Below are positions 7,313-15,214 of a stretch of 64,000 bases of DNA, in pieces. The translations under genes and the position numbers were made by a program. The stretch is from the NCBI RefSeq assembly GCF_002288065.1, contig NZ_CP016773.1, forward strand, positions 1,116,001 to 1,180,000, given 5' to 3'. The notes under the pieces are model-generated. The model ran no database searches, was not told the DNA's origin, and saw only the letters and a list, made by a program, of their open reading frames with translations. Every line of letters starts with the position of its first letter. The first letter of the stretch is position 1. This DNA comes from Candidatus Planktophila sulfonica. Lineage in GTDB: Bacteria > Actinomycetota > Actinomycetes > Nanopelagicales > Nanopelagicaceae.

Positions 7313-8068
7313 CTACTTGTTCCAGGCGAGGACTCTCTTCTCGATAGTCGCGAGAATTAAATCTGAAGTCTTTCCCAAAATTGCTAGTGCAAGGATTGAG
7401 AAAATCACTATGTCGGTTCGTGCAGAAGCTTGGCTATCCACCAAGAGGAAGCCAAGGCCCTTGGCGCTTGCAATCAATTCTGCGGCAACTAAGAAGAGCC
7501 AGCTCTGAGCCAATCCAAGTCGAAGACCAGAAAAGATTTGTGGGGCTGCGGCTGGAAGATAGATTCCTTTAATGATTGCCCATCGCTTGAGGCCATATGC
7601 GCGGCCAACTTCCACGAGGTGTCGATCAACGTTCTTAATTCCGGAAACAACTGTTGTAAAGACAGGGAAGAAAGCACCGATTGCAATCAGCGTTAGTTTC
7701 GAACCTTCACCAATTCCAATCCAGATAATGAGGAGAGGTACCCAAGCAAGAGATGGCACTGCACGAATTGCCTGTAGTAATGGCGTAACTAGTCGATTAA
7801 CAACTTTATTAAGTCCTGCAGCTGATCCAAGTATTAATGCGATGAGGGTTCCAAAGAAATATCCAAGAGCTACACGTTGAAGGCTGGCGCTGATATTGAG
7901 CCAGAGTTGATCGCGCTCATCGAGCTCTGTGATTACTTTAAAGACAGAAGAAGGCTTGGGAAGCTCACTCTCGGCGAAAGAACCATTGCTGCTGAAGTAG
8001 ATCCAGGCACCAAATAGCGCAATCGGGAGAATGAGTCCCAGAAGGAAGTTCCCAAGCCGTCTCTGCAT
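7313..8068 (-). CDS. ABC importer permease, sulfonate/nitrate/taurine type
   Basis: A 251-residue inner-membrane permease with about six helices and the BPD_transp_1 fold. The EAA-type coupling motif (VEVGRAYGLKRWAIIKGIYLPAAAPQIFSG, shown here in part) lies near residues 150-178. The N-terminus FLLGLILPIALFGAWIYFS and the RAVPSLAWVPLLIIWIGIGE segment are characteristic of SsuC/TauC/NrtB permeases. It is the third gene of the operon ATPase-binding protein-permease under the SAM riboswitch. AAAGG lies about 8 bases before the ATG. Substrate is probably a sulfur compound (inference from the riboswitch). Confidence 0.88.
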   Translation of the reverse strand: MQRRLGNFLLGLILPIALFGAWIYFSSNGSFAESELPKPSSVFKVITELDERDQLWLNISASLQRVALGYFFGTLIALILGSAAGLNKVVNRLVTPLLQAIRAVPSLAWVPLLIIWIGIGEGSKLTLIAIGAFFPVFTTVVSGIKNVDRHLVEVGRAYGLKRWAIIKGIYLPAAAPQIFSGLRLGLAQSWLFLVAAELIASAKGLGFLLVDSQASARTDIVIFSILALAILGKTSDLILATIEKRVLAWNK

Positions 8069-8079
8069 TTAATTAGCCT

Positions 8080-9060
8080 TTACTTCTTGAGCGCAGCGAA
8101 TGCGAAAGAGGTGTCGTAGAGAGTGCTTAGCGCTGTCGTTGCATCTGACTGGGATCGAACTTGAGCTTCGTTAACCAAAATTGGCTGGATCGCCGCAAGT
8201 ACACCTGACTGAAGTGCACCTGGTACCAATGGAACATTCACCTTCGTGCGACCGTTGAGAACTGTCTTGGCAACATCGAGATCGATCTTGGCCGATGTTG
8301 CAAGGATCTGTGCTGCCTTGTCAGGGTTTGCCTGAATCCAGGCGCGAGCCTTCTGGTAATTCTTAAGAACGGTCACAGTGATATCTCTATTTGACTTCAA
8401 GAAATCTTCACGTGCGCTGATGATTCCCCAAGTATTAAGAGCCTTGTTTTCATAGATGATCTTGCTTCCATCAACTTTTACAGACTGTGAAGTAATTGGA
8501 TCAAGACCTGACCAGACATCTACGTCGCCACGGAGAAGTGCTGCTTTGCCGTCAGCATGAGCCAAGTTCACGATAGTGACATCTTTAAATGGATCTAGCT
8601 TCTTCGCAGTAAGTACCTGTAGCAAGAAGAAGTAAGGATCTGTTCCTTTTTGCGCAGCAATTTTCTTCCCCTTCAACTGTGAAGGAGTGATCTTTGAGCC
8701 CTTTGCAACAACGAGCGCGGCCCAGTTTGGCTGGCTAAAGACAGCGACTGATTTAATCGCAACGCCATTTGCGCGAGCAACGTAGGCAGCAACGCCAGCA
8801 GATGAACCAATCTGAATCGCATTTGCATTGAGGTTCTGGATTGCAGCAGCAGATCCTGCTGAATAGACCCAGTTAACCTTTGTATCAATCTTCTTAAGGT
8901 CTGTTTCTAGCCAACCTTGATCCTTGATGACAAGGCTGAGAGGGTTCCAGTTGGCGTAATCAAGATTGAGCGTGCGTTCTGCTGCCTGTGCAGGAGCTGC
9001 CGAAATACCGAGAGCGACTAGGGCTCCGACGATTACTGAAATAACAATATTCTTTTTCAT
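8080..9060 (-). CDS. ABC importer substrate-binding protein, SsuA-like
   Basis: A 326-residue exported binding protein. A Sec signal peptide (MKKN, hydrophobic core VISVIVGALVALGIS, cleavage after AQA near residue 27) has no lipobox cysteine. The mature part is an NMT1/SsuA-like two-lobe fold (LNLDYANWNPLSLVIKDQGW, IQIGSSAGVAAYVARANG, LKGKKIAAQKGTDPYFFLLQ). This family binds alkanesulfonates, taurine, nitrate or related small anions. A secreted non-lipidated form in a monoderm actinobacterium is unusual but seen elsewhere. It lies between the ATPase and permease genes. Ligand cannot be read from sequence. Confidence 0.85.
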   Translation of the reverse strand: MKKNIVISVIVGALVALGISAAPAQAAERTLNLDYANWNPLSLVIKDQGWLETDLKKIDTKVNWVYSAGSAAAIQNLNANAIQIGSSAGVAAYVARANGVAIKSVAVFSQPNWAALVVAKGSKITPSQLKGKKIAAQKGTDPYFFLLQVLTAKKLDPFKDVTIVNLAHADGKAALLRGDVDVWSGLDPITSQSVKVDGSKIIYENKALNTWGIISAREDFLKSNRDITVTVLKNYQKARAWIQANPDKAAQILATSAKIDLDVAKTVLNGRTKVNVPLVPGALQSGVLAAIQPILVNEAQVRSQSDATTALSTLYDTSFAFAALKK

Positions 9061-9098
9061 TTTTGTTGTGCCTTTCGGATAAGTATTTCTAAGTTTGT

Positions 9099-9875
9099 TT
9101 AAGCGTGGATTCCGAAGATGGAATAGAGCTCTGTGCGAACTGAGGCCACTGACGCGTCTTTGCGATCTCGTGGGTGTGGAAGATTTAATTCAAATGTGCG
9201 CTTGATGCCTTGGCCACGTTCACCTAATACAACAATCCGGTCCGCGAGATAAAGAGCCTCATCAATATCGTGAGTAACAAGAACGATAGTTACTCCGGTT
9301 GTCGCAACAAGTTGTGACAAGAGGTCCTGCATCTGCAATCTGGTGAGTGCATCTAGTGCTGCTAGTGGCTCATCGAGCAGAAGTACTTGTGGCTCAGAGA
9401 TCAATGCTCGGGATAGAGCGGCACGTTGTGCCATTCCTCCAGATACCTGTCGCGGCAGACATGCTGCGAAATCTCCGAGGCCAACTTCTGCAAGAAGTTG
9501 AAGCGCTTTTCCGTTGTCCTTACGCCCTCTTAAACCAAGCTCAACATTTTCTACGATGGTGCGCCATGGAAGGAGCCGAGGCTCTTGAAATACGATCGAA
9601 CATCGATCATCGAGGCCAACAATTTTTCTTTCGTCAATTGTTACCTCGCCACTGGTTGGAACTTCAAGGCCAGCAATTAATCGCAGAAGAGTTGACTTGC
9701 CGCAGCCACTTGGGCCGAGCAACGCCACGATCTCTCCAGATTTGATCTCAAGGTTTACATCCTTGATTACAGAGAGTTCTTTGCCTTTGCGAGTAAATGA
9801 CTTTGAAAGTTTCTTTAATGAAACGTTTGCAGCATCGGTTTTATGTATAACTGATTCTGCCAATGTAGAACTCAT
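9099..9875 (-). CDS. ABC importer ATP-binding protein, SsuB-like
   Basis: A 258-residue ATPase with Walker A GPSGCGKST (about residues 54-62), Q-loop VFQEPRLLPW, signature SGGMAQRAALSRAL, Walker B VLLLDEP and H-loop VTHDIDEAL. The QEPRLLPW form of the Q-loop is typical of sulfonate/nitrate/taurine importers. It is the first gene of the operon. Its ribosome site GGGGGAAG lies 2 bases from the ATG and shares bases with the 3' strand of the riboswitch P1 helix, so translation should be shut off when SAM binds. Confidence 0.9.
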   Translation of the reverse strand: MSSTLAESVIHKTDAANVSLKKLSKSFTRKGKELSVIKDVNLEIKSGEIVALLGPSGCGKSTLLRLIAGLEVPTSGEVTIDERKIVGLDDRCSIVFQEPRLLPWRTIVENVELGLRGRKDNGKALQLLAEVGLGDFAACLPRQVSGGMAQRAALSRALISEPQVLLLDEPLAALDALTRLQMQDLLSQLVATTGVTIVLVTHDIDEALYLADRIVVLGERGQGIKRTFELNLPHPRDRKDASVASVRTELYSIFGIHA

Positions 9876-9882
9876 ACTTCCC

Positions 9883-9970
9883 CCTCATCGTTACTAGCAT
9901 TAGCACCGTTTTGGTTATCGGTTGCTGCGACTTCACTGAGCTAGTTCTCTCAGTCGCTCTTGATGTGAGG
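9883..9970 (-). ncRNA. SAM riboswitch (S-box class, probably SAM-I/IV variant)
   Basis: The minus strand carries the S-box core: ATCAAGAG, then P2 (GCGAC/GTCGC and TGAG/CTCA) with the kink-turn bases GTGAA, then GCAACC, a P3 hairpin ACCG/CGGT, and GGTGCTAAT, closed by GATGAG. P1 is 9970-9962 with 9889-9883 and on into the G-run. The P2 loop ACTAG (9945-9941) is complementary to CTAGT (9897-9893) after P3, the expected pseudoknot. There is almost no room for a P4 hairpin, which points to the SAM-I/IV variant rather than classical SAM-I. P1 includes G bases of the ssuB-like ribosome site, so control is probably translational. Confidence 0.88.
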
Positions 9971-9973
9971 CAA

Positions 9974-10002
9974 AAATTAGCGTTTAATAGGCACAATTGC
10001 AA
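9974..10002 (-). promoter_or_regulatory. Candidate promoter of the SAM-regulated ABC operon
   Basis: On the minus strand TTGCAA (10002-9997), a 17-base spacer and TAATTT (9979-9974) form a near-consensus sigma-70 promoter. Predicted initiation is at or just inside the 5' end of riboswitch P1, about 92 bases before the ATG. The exact start may differ by a few bases, since P1 would otherwise lose its outermost pairs. Confidence 0.5.
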
Positions 10003-10084
10003 ATTTACGAAACAGAGTTGTTGCGAAATGATTGCAGAAACCAAAGCACGGCATCAACCAATTTTTTGAACGGGAGAAGTTCTA

Positions 10085-11395
10085 ATGTCAGAACGCCAAT
10101 GGGGTTTTAAGACCCGCTCACTGCATGCAGGCTCATCTCCTGATCCACAGACCGGTGCTCGCGCCGTTCCGATTTATCAAACTTCGGCTTTCGTATTTGA
10201 GAACACTGAAGATGCCGGCAATCTCTTTGCTCTTCAAAAGTACGGCAACATCTATAGCCGCATCGGTAATCCAACAGTTGCAGCATTTGAAGAGAAGATT
10301 GCAAGCCTTGAAGGCGGCATTGGCGCTGTCGCAACAGCGTCAGGCATGTCTGCGCAGTTCTTAGTTTTCGCTGCGCTCCTTGAAGCAGGCGATCATGTGG
10401 TCTCAACTTCTGCCCTCTACGGCGGAACTGTTACGCAGCTCGATGTCACACTTCGTCGCTTTGGAGTCAATACTGATTTTGTAGTCAGCGATAAGCCTGA
10501 AGATTTCGCTGTGAAGATCACGGATAAGACAAAATTTATTTATGCCGAGATGGTTTCAAACCCTGCATCAATGGTTGCCGATATCGAAGGACTTGCAAAG
10601 ATTGCACATGATGCGGGTCTTCCACTTGTTATTGATTCAACATGTGCGACACCTTATTTGGCGCGACCAATCGAATACGGCGCAGATATTGTCATTCACT
10701 CAGCTACGAAGTTCCTTGGCGGCCATGGCACCACACTCGGTGGCGTAATTGTCGATGCCGGTAAATTCAATTGGGGTAATGGCAAGTTCCCTTCAATGGT
10801 TGCACCTGTTGCTTCTTACGGTGGAGTCTCATGGTGGGAGAACTTTGGTGAATATGGATTCCTCACCAAGATTCGCTCTGAACAACTTCGTGACATAGGT
10901 CCTGTTTTGGCTCCGCATTCTGCATTCCTTCTTATCCAAGGAGTAGAAACACTTTCACAGCGCATGGCAGACCATGTGAAGAATGCAAAAGCTGTTGCCG
11001 AGTACTTGGATACTGATTCTCGCGTTGAGTGGGTTAAATATTCAGGGTTGAAGAGCCACCCACATTTCGCTCGTGCACAGAAGTATTTGCCTGAAGGACC
11101 TGGCGCGGTCTTCTCATTTGGCGTCAAGGGATCTGAAGGAAAATCAGGTCGAGAAGCAGGCGAGAAGTTCATCAACTCTGTGAAGCTTGCTAGCCACCTC
11201 GCAAATATCGGCGATGTCCGCACTTTGGTCATTCACCCAGCAAGTACAACGCACCGCCAGTTAACAGATGAGCAGTTAATCGAAGCTGGAGTTCCTCAGG
11301 ATCTGGTGCGCATCAGCGTTGGAATTGAAGATATCGAAGACATCTTGTGGGATCTAGATCAGGCTCTCACCGCAGCGACAGGACGTGGCCGCTAA
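10085..11395 (+). CDS. metY: O-acetylhomoserine sulfhydrylase / aminocarboxypropyltransferase
   Basis: A 436-residue Cys/Met-metabolism PLP enzyme that makes homocysteine from O-acetylhomoserine and sulfide. It shows TRSLHAGSSPDPQTGARAVP at the N-terminus, IYSRIGNPT (phosphate-binding Tyr/Arg), the GIGAVATASGMSAQ helix, DSTCATPYLARP, and the PLP lysine in HSATKFLGGHG (about K211). The length and the FGVKG insert fit MetY rather than MetB. GGGAGAAG precedes the ATG by 4-5 bases. It is divergent from the SAM-regulated importer, sharing a 209-base intergenic region, and its stop overlaps the start of the next gene (TAATG). Together with the importer it forms a sulfur/methionine locus. Confidence 0.93.
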   Translation: MSERQWGFKTRSLHAGSSPDPQTGARAVPIYQTSAFVFENTEDAGNLFALQKYGNIYSRIGNPTVAAFEEKIASLEGGIGAVATASGMSAQFLVFAALLEAGDHVVSTSALYGGTVTQLDVTLRRFGVNTDFVVSDKPEDFAVKITDKTKFIYAEMVSNPASMVADIEGLAKIAHDAGLPLVIDSTCATPYLARPIEYGADIVIHSATKFLGGHGTTLGGVIVDAGKFNWGNGKFPSMVAPVASYGGVSWWENFGEYGFLTKIRSEQLRDIGPVLAPHSAFLLIQGVETLSQRMADHVKNAKAVAEYLDTDSRVEWVKYSGLKSHPHFARAQKYLPEGPGAVFSFGVKGSEGKSGREAGEKFINSVKLASHLANIGDVRTLVIHPASTTHRQLTDEQLIEAGVPQDLVRISVGIEDIEDILWDLDQALTAATGRGR

Positions 11396-11883
11396 TGACA
11401 TGGACCGAACCATCTGCGCGTCAGCGCCTCGAGATGATGAAGAGTGCCAAGACCGTTGCAATCGTTGGAGCTTCAGATAACGCAGCACGTGCAAGTTACT
11501 TTGTCTCTACGTATTTGATGTCGAGCTCGCACTTCAAGCTTTTCTTTGTTAACCCACGACTTGAGACTCTCCTTGGACAGCCCGTGTACAAATCGCTGGC
11601 AGATATCCCTGAACACGTAGATATCGTCGACGTCTTCCGCAAGCCAGCAGATTGCATGGGAATTCTCGAAGAAGCAATTGCAATTAAGGCGACCACCTTG
11701 TGGCTACAACTTGGAATTACAGTTCCTGAAGTTGCTGAGGCGGGAGATAAAGCTGGAATCAATGTCGTCATGAACCGCTGCCTCAAAATCGAACATGCTC
11801 GTTTTCATGGCGGCCTTCATCTTGCTGGCTTCAATACAGGCGTTATTTCTTCGCAGCGAAATGCAAAAAAGGGCGAGAATTAA
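11395..11883 (+). CDS. CoA-binding domain protein (YccU-like)
   Basis: A 162-residue single-domain Rossmann protein of the CoA_binding family. It shows KTVAIVGASDNAARASYFV (nucleotide loop, about residues 20-38), FFVNPRL, ADIPEHVDIVDVFRKPAD, and LWLQLGI. It lacks the ligase domains of succinyl-CoA synthetase and usually stands alone. Coupled to metY by TAATG, a pairing seen in other Actinobacteria, where its role is undefined. It may bind CoA or an acyl-CoA linked to the acetyl-homoserine supply (inference). The stop codon lies in the loop of the terminator. Confidence 0.88.
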   Translation: MTWTEPSARQRLEMMKSAKTVAIVGASDNAARASYFVSTYLMSSSHFKLFFVNPRLETLLGQPVYKSLADIPEHVDIVDVFRKPADCMGILEEAIAIKATTLWLQLGITVPEVAEAGDKAGINVVMNRCLKIEHARFHGGLHLAGFNTGVISSQRNAKKGEN

Positions 11884-11895
11884 TCTCGCCCTTTT
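11867..11895. terminator. Strong bidirectional terminator between metY operon and ABC operon
   Basis: AAAAGGGCGAGA and TCTCGCCCTTTT form a perfect 12-bp stem around an ATTAA loop. Runs of A on the left and T on the right let it work for both converging transcripts (CoA-binding gene on plus, carbohydrate permease on minus). Confidence 0.85.
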
Positions 11896-11907
11896 GAGTT
11901 AAAGCTT

Positions 11908-12795
11908 TTATCCCTTTGTAGATCCTAGGGTTAAACCTGCGATGAATTGCTTACGCAATATGAAGAACATAATCACAGTAGGCGCGGCCGCAATGATTGC
12001 TCCGGCTGCCAACAAGTTGAAGTCTGTGACGTACTGACCCTGCAAGCGGCGAAGTGCTGAAGTGATTGGGCGCTTAGAGTCATCTGACATCAATACCAGC
12101 GCCCAGAAGAATTCGTTATAAATCCAAGTAGTCATGAGCACGCTGAGAGCAGCCAACGCTGGGCGCAATAGCGGCAAGATGACGTTGAAGTAGTGGCGGA
12201 ATACGTTGGCGCCATCGATAGTTGCTGATTCAGAAATTTCCTTCGGAATGGTCTTCATGTAAGAAGAGAGAACGAAGGTTGCGAAGCCAACCTGGAATCC
12301 GACGTGGACCAGAATCAAGCCACCGTAGTTGTTGTACAGCAAGTTACGGTTACCAAATAGTTCGCCCACCCAGATAAACATCCAGAAGACTGGGATGTAG
12401 GTAAGAACGATCGGAAGCATATTTCCGGCTGTGAAGAGCAGGAGAAGTGTGAGATTAAATTTATATTGGTAGCGAGTTACAACGAAGGCAACGAGTGAAC
12501 CGAAGAACAAGGTCAAGATCACTGATGGAACTGTCACGATAAGTGAGTTCAGTAGGTACTTACCAATTTCCATTTCTTGTATGGCGTTGACGTAATTATC
12601 AAAAGTAAGCCGACGTGGCCACGAGAAAATACCGTAGGAGATGATTTCGTTGTAAGGACGAAGAGATGTCCAGACAGTCCAGAGGATTGGGAAGATCCAG
12701 ACGAAAGCGAAAATTCCGATGAAGATTGAGATAAAGGTGTCTTTACGCTTCTGGCTATTGCGATACTGCTCGCTCTGAACTACACCGGTGCTCAT
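11908..12795 (-). CDS. Carbohydrate ABC importer permease (MalG/LacG type)
   Basis: A 295-residue permease with six predicted helices and the EAA loop KEISESATIDGANVFRHYFN near residues 190-210, characteristic of CUT1 sugar importers. SLRPYNEIISYG in the first extracellular region and the ending TLGSTKG match MalG-type proteins. Its ATG at 12795 overlaps the stop of the MalF-type gene (ATGA). It is the last gene of the operon and ends just before the bidirectional terminator. Substrate unknown; probably an oligosaccharide or polyol. Confidence 0.9.
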   Translation of the reverse strand: MSTGVVQSEQYRNSQKRKDTFISIFIGIFAFVWIFPILWTVWTSLRPYNEIISYGIFSWPRRLTFDNYVNAIQEMEIGKYLLNSLIVTVPSVILTLFFGSLVAFVVTRYQYKFNLTLLLLFTAGNMLPIVLTYIPVFWMFIWVGELFGNRNLLYNNYGGLILVHVGFQVGFATFVLSSYMKTIPKEISESATIDGANVFRHYFNVILPLLRPALAALSVLMTTWIYNEFFWALVLMSDDSKRPITSALRRLQGQYVTDFNLLAAGAIIAAAPTVIMFFILRKQFIAGLTLGSTKG

Positions 12796-13703
12796 TTGAG
12801 ATCCTCTTTAAAGCTAATTCGAAGATAGGTAATGATTGGGACGATGCAGAGCAGGAGAAGGATTACCGCGTAGGCAGCGCCCTTCATAGAGATTCCCTGT
12901 CCAGCGAAGTTCTGGAAAACCAAGAGGTTGAGCAATGGGAAGATGGTTGGGCTTCCGTAGATGATGTAAACCAAGTCGAATGCTCGGAGAGATTCGATCA
13001 AGGTAATGACCACGATGATGATGTTTACAGGCTGCATCGTTGGCAAAATGATCTTGCGGAAGATCTGCCATTCTGTTGCGCCATCGATAGCTGCAGCTTC
13101 TTTGAGCGCTGGATCAACAGATTTCAGACCTGATAAATAGAGAAGCATGATGTAGCCAATATGTCGCCACGATGCGATTCCAAGGATGACCCAAGTATTG
13201 ATTTTGGGGTCGCCATAGATAGATATTGCATTTCCAATATCGCGACCCATAAGGCCCTGTACAAAACCACCTGGTTGCAACATGAAGTTCCAGATGATTC
13301 CGATGACGGCTAGTGAGAGAACTACAGGTAAGTAATAAATTGATTCGTAAAAAGCGTGACCCTTGATGCCGCGATCAATCTGATACGCCAACATGATTCC
13401 TAGAGGTGTTGCAATCAGCACGAAGAATGCGAGCCAAATTCCGTTGTTCTTCAGCGCCTGATAAAAAAGTGGGTTATTTACAAAAATATTCTTATAGTTC
13501 TGAATTCCAGCCCACTGAATATCCTTAAGGCGGATTCCGTTCCAATATGTAAACGAGAGAATAATCGTTACAACTGCTGGTACCCAGAGAAGAATAATTT
13601 GGAGAAGTGTTGGAATTCCAACAAATGTCGCGAGTGTAAAGCGATCTGTCTTGGAAAGAGTACGGCGGCTACGATTTTTTTTATCCGTAGCCGCCGTCTT
13701 CAT
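12792..13703 (-). CDS. Carbohydrate ABC importer permease (MalF/UgpA type)
   Basis: A 303-residue permease with about six helices. The EAA loop KEAAAIDGATEWQIFRKIIL lies near residues 205-225, and FTYWNGIRLKDIQWAGIQNY is the typical CUT1 segment after helix 1. The N-terminus is unusually basic (KTAATDKKNRSRRTLSKTDR). It follows the binding-protein gene by 52 AT-rich bases with a hairpin and is coupled to the next permease. No ABC ATPase gene is in the operon, so it probably uses a shared MsmK-like ATPase encoded elsewhere. Confidence 0.9.
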   Translation of the reverse strand: MKTAATDKKNRSRRTLSKTDRFTLATFVGIPTLLQIILLWVPAVVTIILSFTYWNGIRLKDIQWAGIQNYKNIFVNNPLFYQALKNNGIWLAFFVLIATPLGIMLAYQIDRGIKGHAFYESIYYLPVVLSLAVIGIIWNFMLQPGGFVQGLMGRDIGNAISIYGDPKINTWVILGIASWRHIGYIMLLYLSGLKSVDPALKEAAAIDGATEWQIFRKIILPTMQPVNIIIVVITLIESLRAFDLVYIIYGSPTIFPLLNLLVFQNFAGQGISMKGAAYAVILLLLCIVPIITYLRISFKEDLK

Positions 13704-13729
13704 GTCTTTAACTTACAATAGATTTAACT

Positions 13730-13753
13730 AATTAACAACTGAAGTTATTAATT
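13730..13753 (-). other. Intercistronic hairpin after the binding-protein gene
   Basis: Minus strand: AATTAATAAC and GTTGTTAATT pair around a TTCA loop, with one A-C mismatch. It lies just behind the stop of the binding-protein gene and ahead of the permease. Such stem-loops commonly stabilise the upstream mRNA, giving more binding protein than permease. It is very AT-rich and lacks a U tract, so it is a weak terminator at most. Confidence 0.5.
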
Positions 13754-13755
13754 AA

Positions 13756-15066
13756 TTAGTTCTTTGGAAGTGCATCCCATTGTGCTTGTACGTTCTCGAG
13801 GATCTTGTTGATATCTGAAGGCTTCTTGATGAAGCTTTGGATAGCTGGACCAACAACTGGACCAGCAAAGTCTCCACGAGCATCGCGATCCAAGAAGAAC
13901 ATGATGTTCTTCGCTGAACCGAGAACAGCAAGCTTCTGCTTGTTGAATGCATCGTATGAAGAAGTATCAAATGACTTCGATACATAAATATTTGTATCTC
14001 CAGCCTTGATTGCTTCCTTAATACCTTCTGGTGAAGCCCAGAATTCAGCAAGAGCCTTACCGCCCGCTACGTTCTTACCGTTTGCAGCAACTGAAATACC
14101 ATCAAGTGGTGCATCAATTGTGTCGATACCGAACTTAGGGTTGATTTCTGGGAATGGAACGACCCATAGATCGTCGTAATCTGCCTGTGACTTCGCCTTG
14201 AAGTCGTTAGCAAACCATGAACCCATCATCATTGCGCCTGTCTTCTTCTGGAGAAGAAGATCGCGCATGCCGTCCCATGAAATATCCATGACGTTTTCGT
14301 TCATGAATGGGATGAGCTGTGCGAAGTACTTGAATGTTTCCTTTGTGCGAGCATCTGTCCACTTTGCGCGACCGTTAAGAAGGTCGATGTGGTACTTGTA
14401 GCCGTTTACACGTGCGTTAAGGATGTCGAATGTACCCATTGCTTCCCAGCCGCCCTTTGCGCCGAGTGAGTATCCAACAAGACCCTTCTTCTGTGTAAGA
14501 GTCATCAACTTAACGAAGTCATCCCAGGTATCAATCTTTTCTGGGTTCATTCCAATTTCCTTAACCATTGACTTGCGGTAGTGCAAAGCCCATGGGTAGT
14601 AAGTTGTTGGAAGGATGTAAGGCTTCTTTGATACTGGGCTTGTTGCACCCTTGATTGCAGCTGTTGGAAGTGATGTCTTCAAACGGTTGATTTCACGTGT
14701 GAGATCAGCAAGAAGGCCCCTTTCACCGAAGTGGTTTGAGCGGTATCCAGCCATCCAACCGAATGCATCATCAGGTGATCCCTGCATGATCTGTGCGAAG
14801 TTATTCTGGAAGTCATCTGAGTTGACTTGCTGAGCAACAACCTTTGCACCGGTCTTCTTTGTGAAGGCATCGTTTACAGCCTTAGCAATCTTGTCTCCTG
14901 TTGCACCACCGCCACGTGTTGTCCACTTGACTGTGCTGCCCTTCAATCTTGTCGCTGCGCTTGCAGACTCTGCTGTGAGTGCGCTACCGGTTGCAAGTGC
15001 TGCTCCACCGATTGCTGCGCCCTTGAGTACTGAGCGGCGAGAAACTACGTTCTTCTCTTCTGACAT
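13756..15066 (-). CDS. Carbohydrate ABC importer substrate-binding protein with Tat signal
   Basis: A 436-residue family 1 extracellular solute-binding protein. The N-terminus SRRSVLKGAAIGGAALATGS is a twin-arginine signal, followed by ESASA as a likely cleavage site near residue 33; there is no lipobox. The mature part shows VKWTTRGGGATGDKIAKAV, AFTKKTGAKV, YYPWALHYRKSMVKEIG and ALAEFWASPEG, typical of sugar-binding lobes. The ATG at 15066 is used, since AAAGGA lies about 5 bases upstream; the longer frame to 15123 adds a non-signal extension. First gene of the operon with two permeases. Ligand not identifiable. Confidence 0.88.
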   Translation of the reverse strand: MSEEKNVVSRRSVLKGAAIGGAALATGSALTAESASAATRLKGSTVKWTTRGGGATGDKIAKAVNDAFTKKTGAKVVAQQVNSDDFQNNFAQIMQGSPDDAFGWMAGYRSNHFGERGLLADLTREINRLKTSLPTAAIKGATSPVSKKPYILPTTYYPWALHYRKSMVKEIGMNPEKIDTWDDFVKLMTLTQKKGLVGYSLGAKGGWEAMGTFDILNARVNGYKYHIDLLNGRAKWTDARTKETFKYFAQLIPFMNENVMDISWDGMRDLLLQKKTGAMMMGSWFANDFKAKSQADYDDLWVVPFPEINPKFGIDTIDAPLDGISVAANGKNVAGGKALAEFWASPEGIKEAIKAGDTNIYVSKSFDTSSYDAFNKQKLAVLGSAKNIMFFLDRDARGDFAGPVVGPAIQSFIKKPSDINKILENVQAQWDALPKN

Positions 15067-15085
15067 TTTCGTCCTTTTCTCTAAG

Positions 15086-15099
15086 GTTGAAATTTCAAC
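15086..15099. promoter_or_regulatory. Perfect 14-bp palindrome, candidate operator
   Basis: GTTGAAATTTCAAC is a perfect inverted repeat 19 bases upstream of the binding-protein ATG. Its size and position suit a dimeric repressor such as a LacI- or GntR-type protein. No regulator gene lies beside the operon. The 148-base region to msrB holds nothing else I can identify. Confidence 0.4.
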
Positions 15100-15214
15100 G
15101 AGCCTCGATTTATGAGGGTGCACAAATCTTCGACGTGCTGAATCTAGGGGTAGCAGGGGTGTTGAACCTAGGAAGTTCGGGTAACGAATTGGTAAAGATT
15201 GAAGGGGGTGGGGG

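Noticed and set aside
9971-10084. A second SAM riboswitch upstream of metY on the plus strand
   Set aside because: No S-box, SAM-II or SAM-IV core motifs are present on this strand; only an imperfect stem remains.
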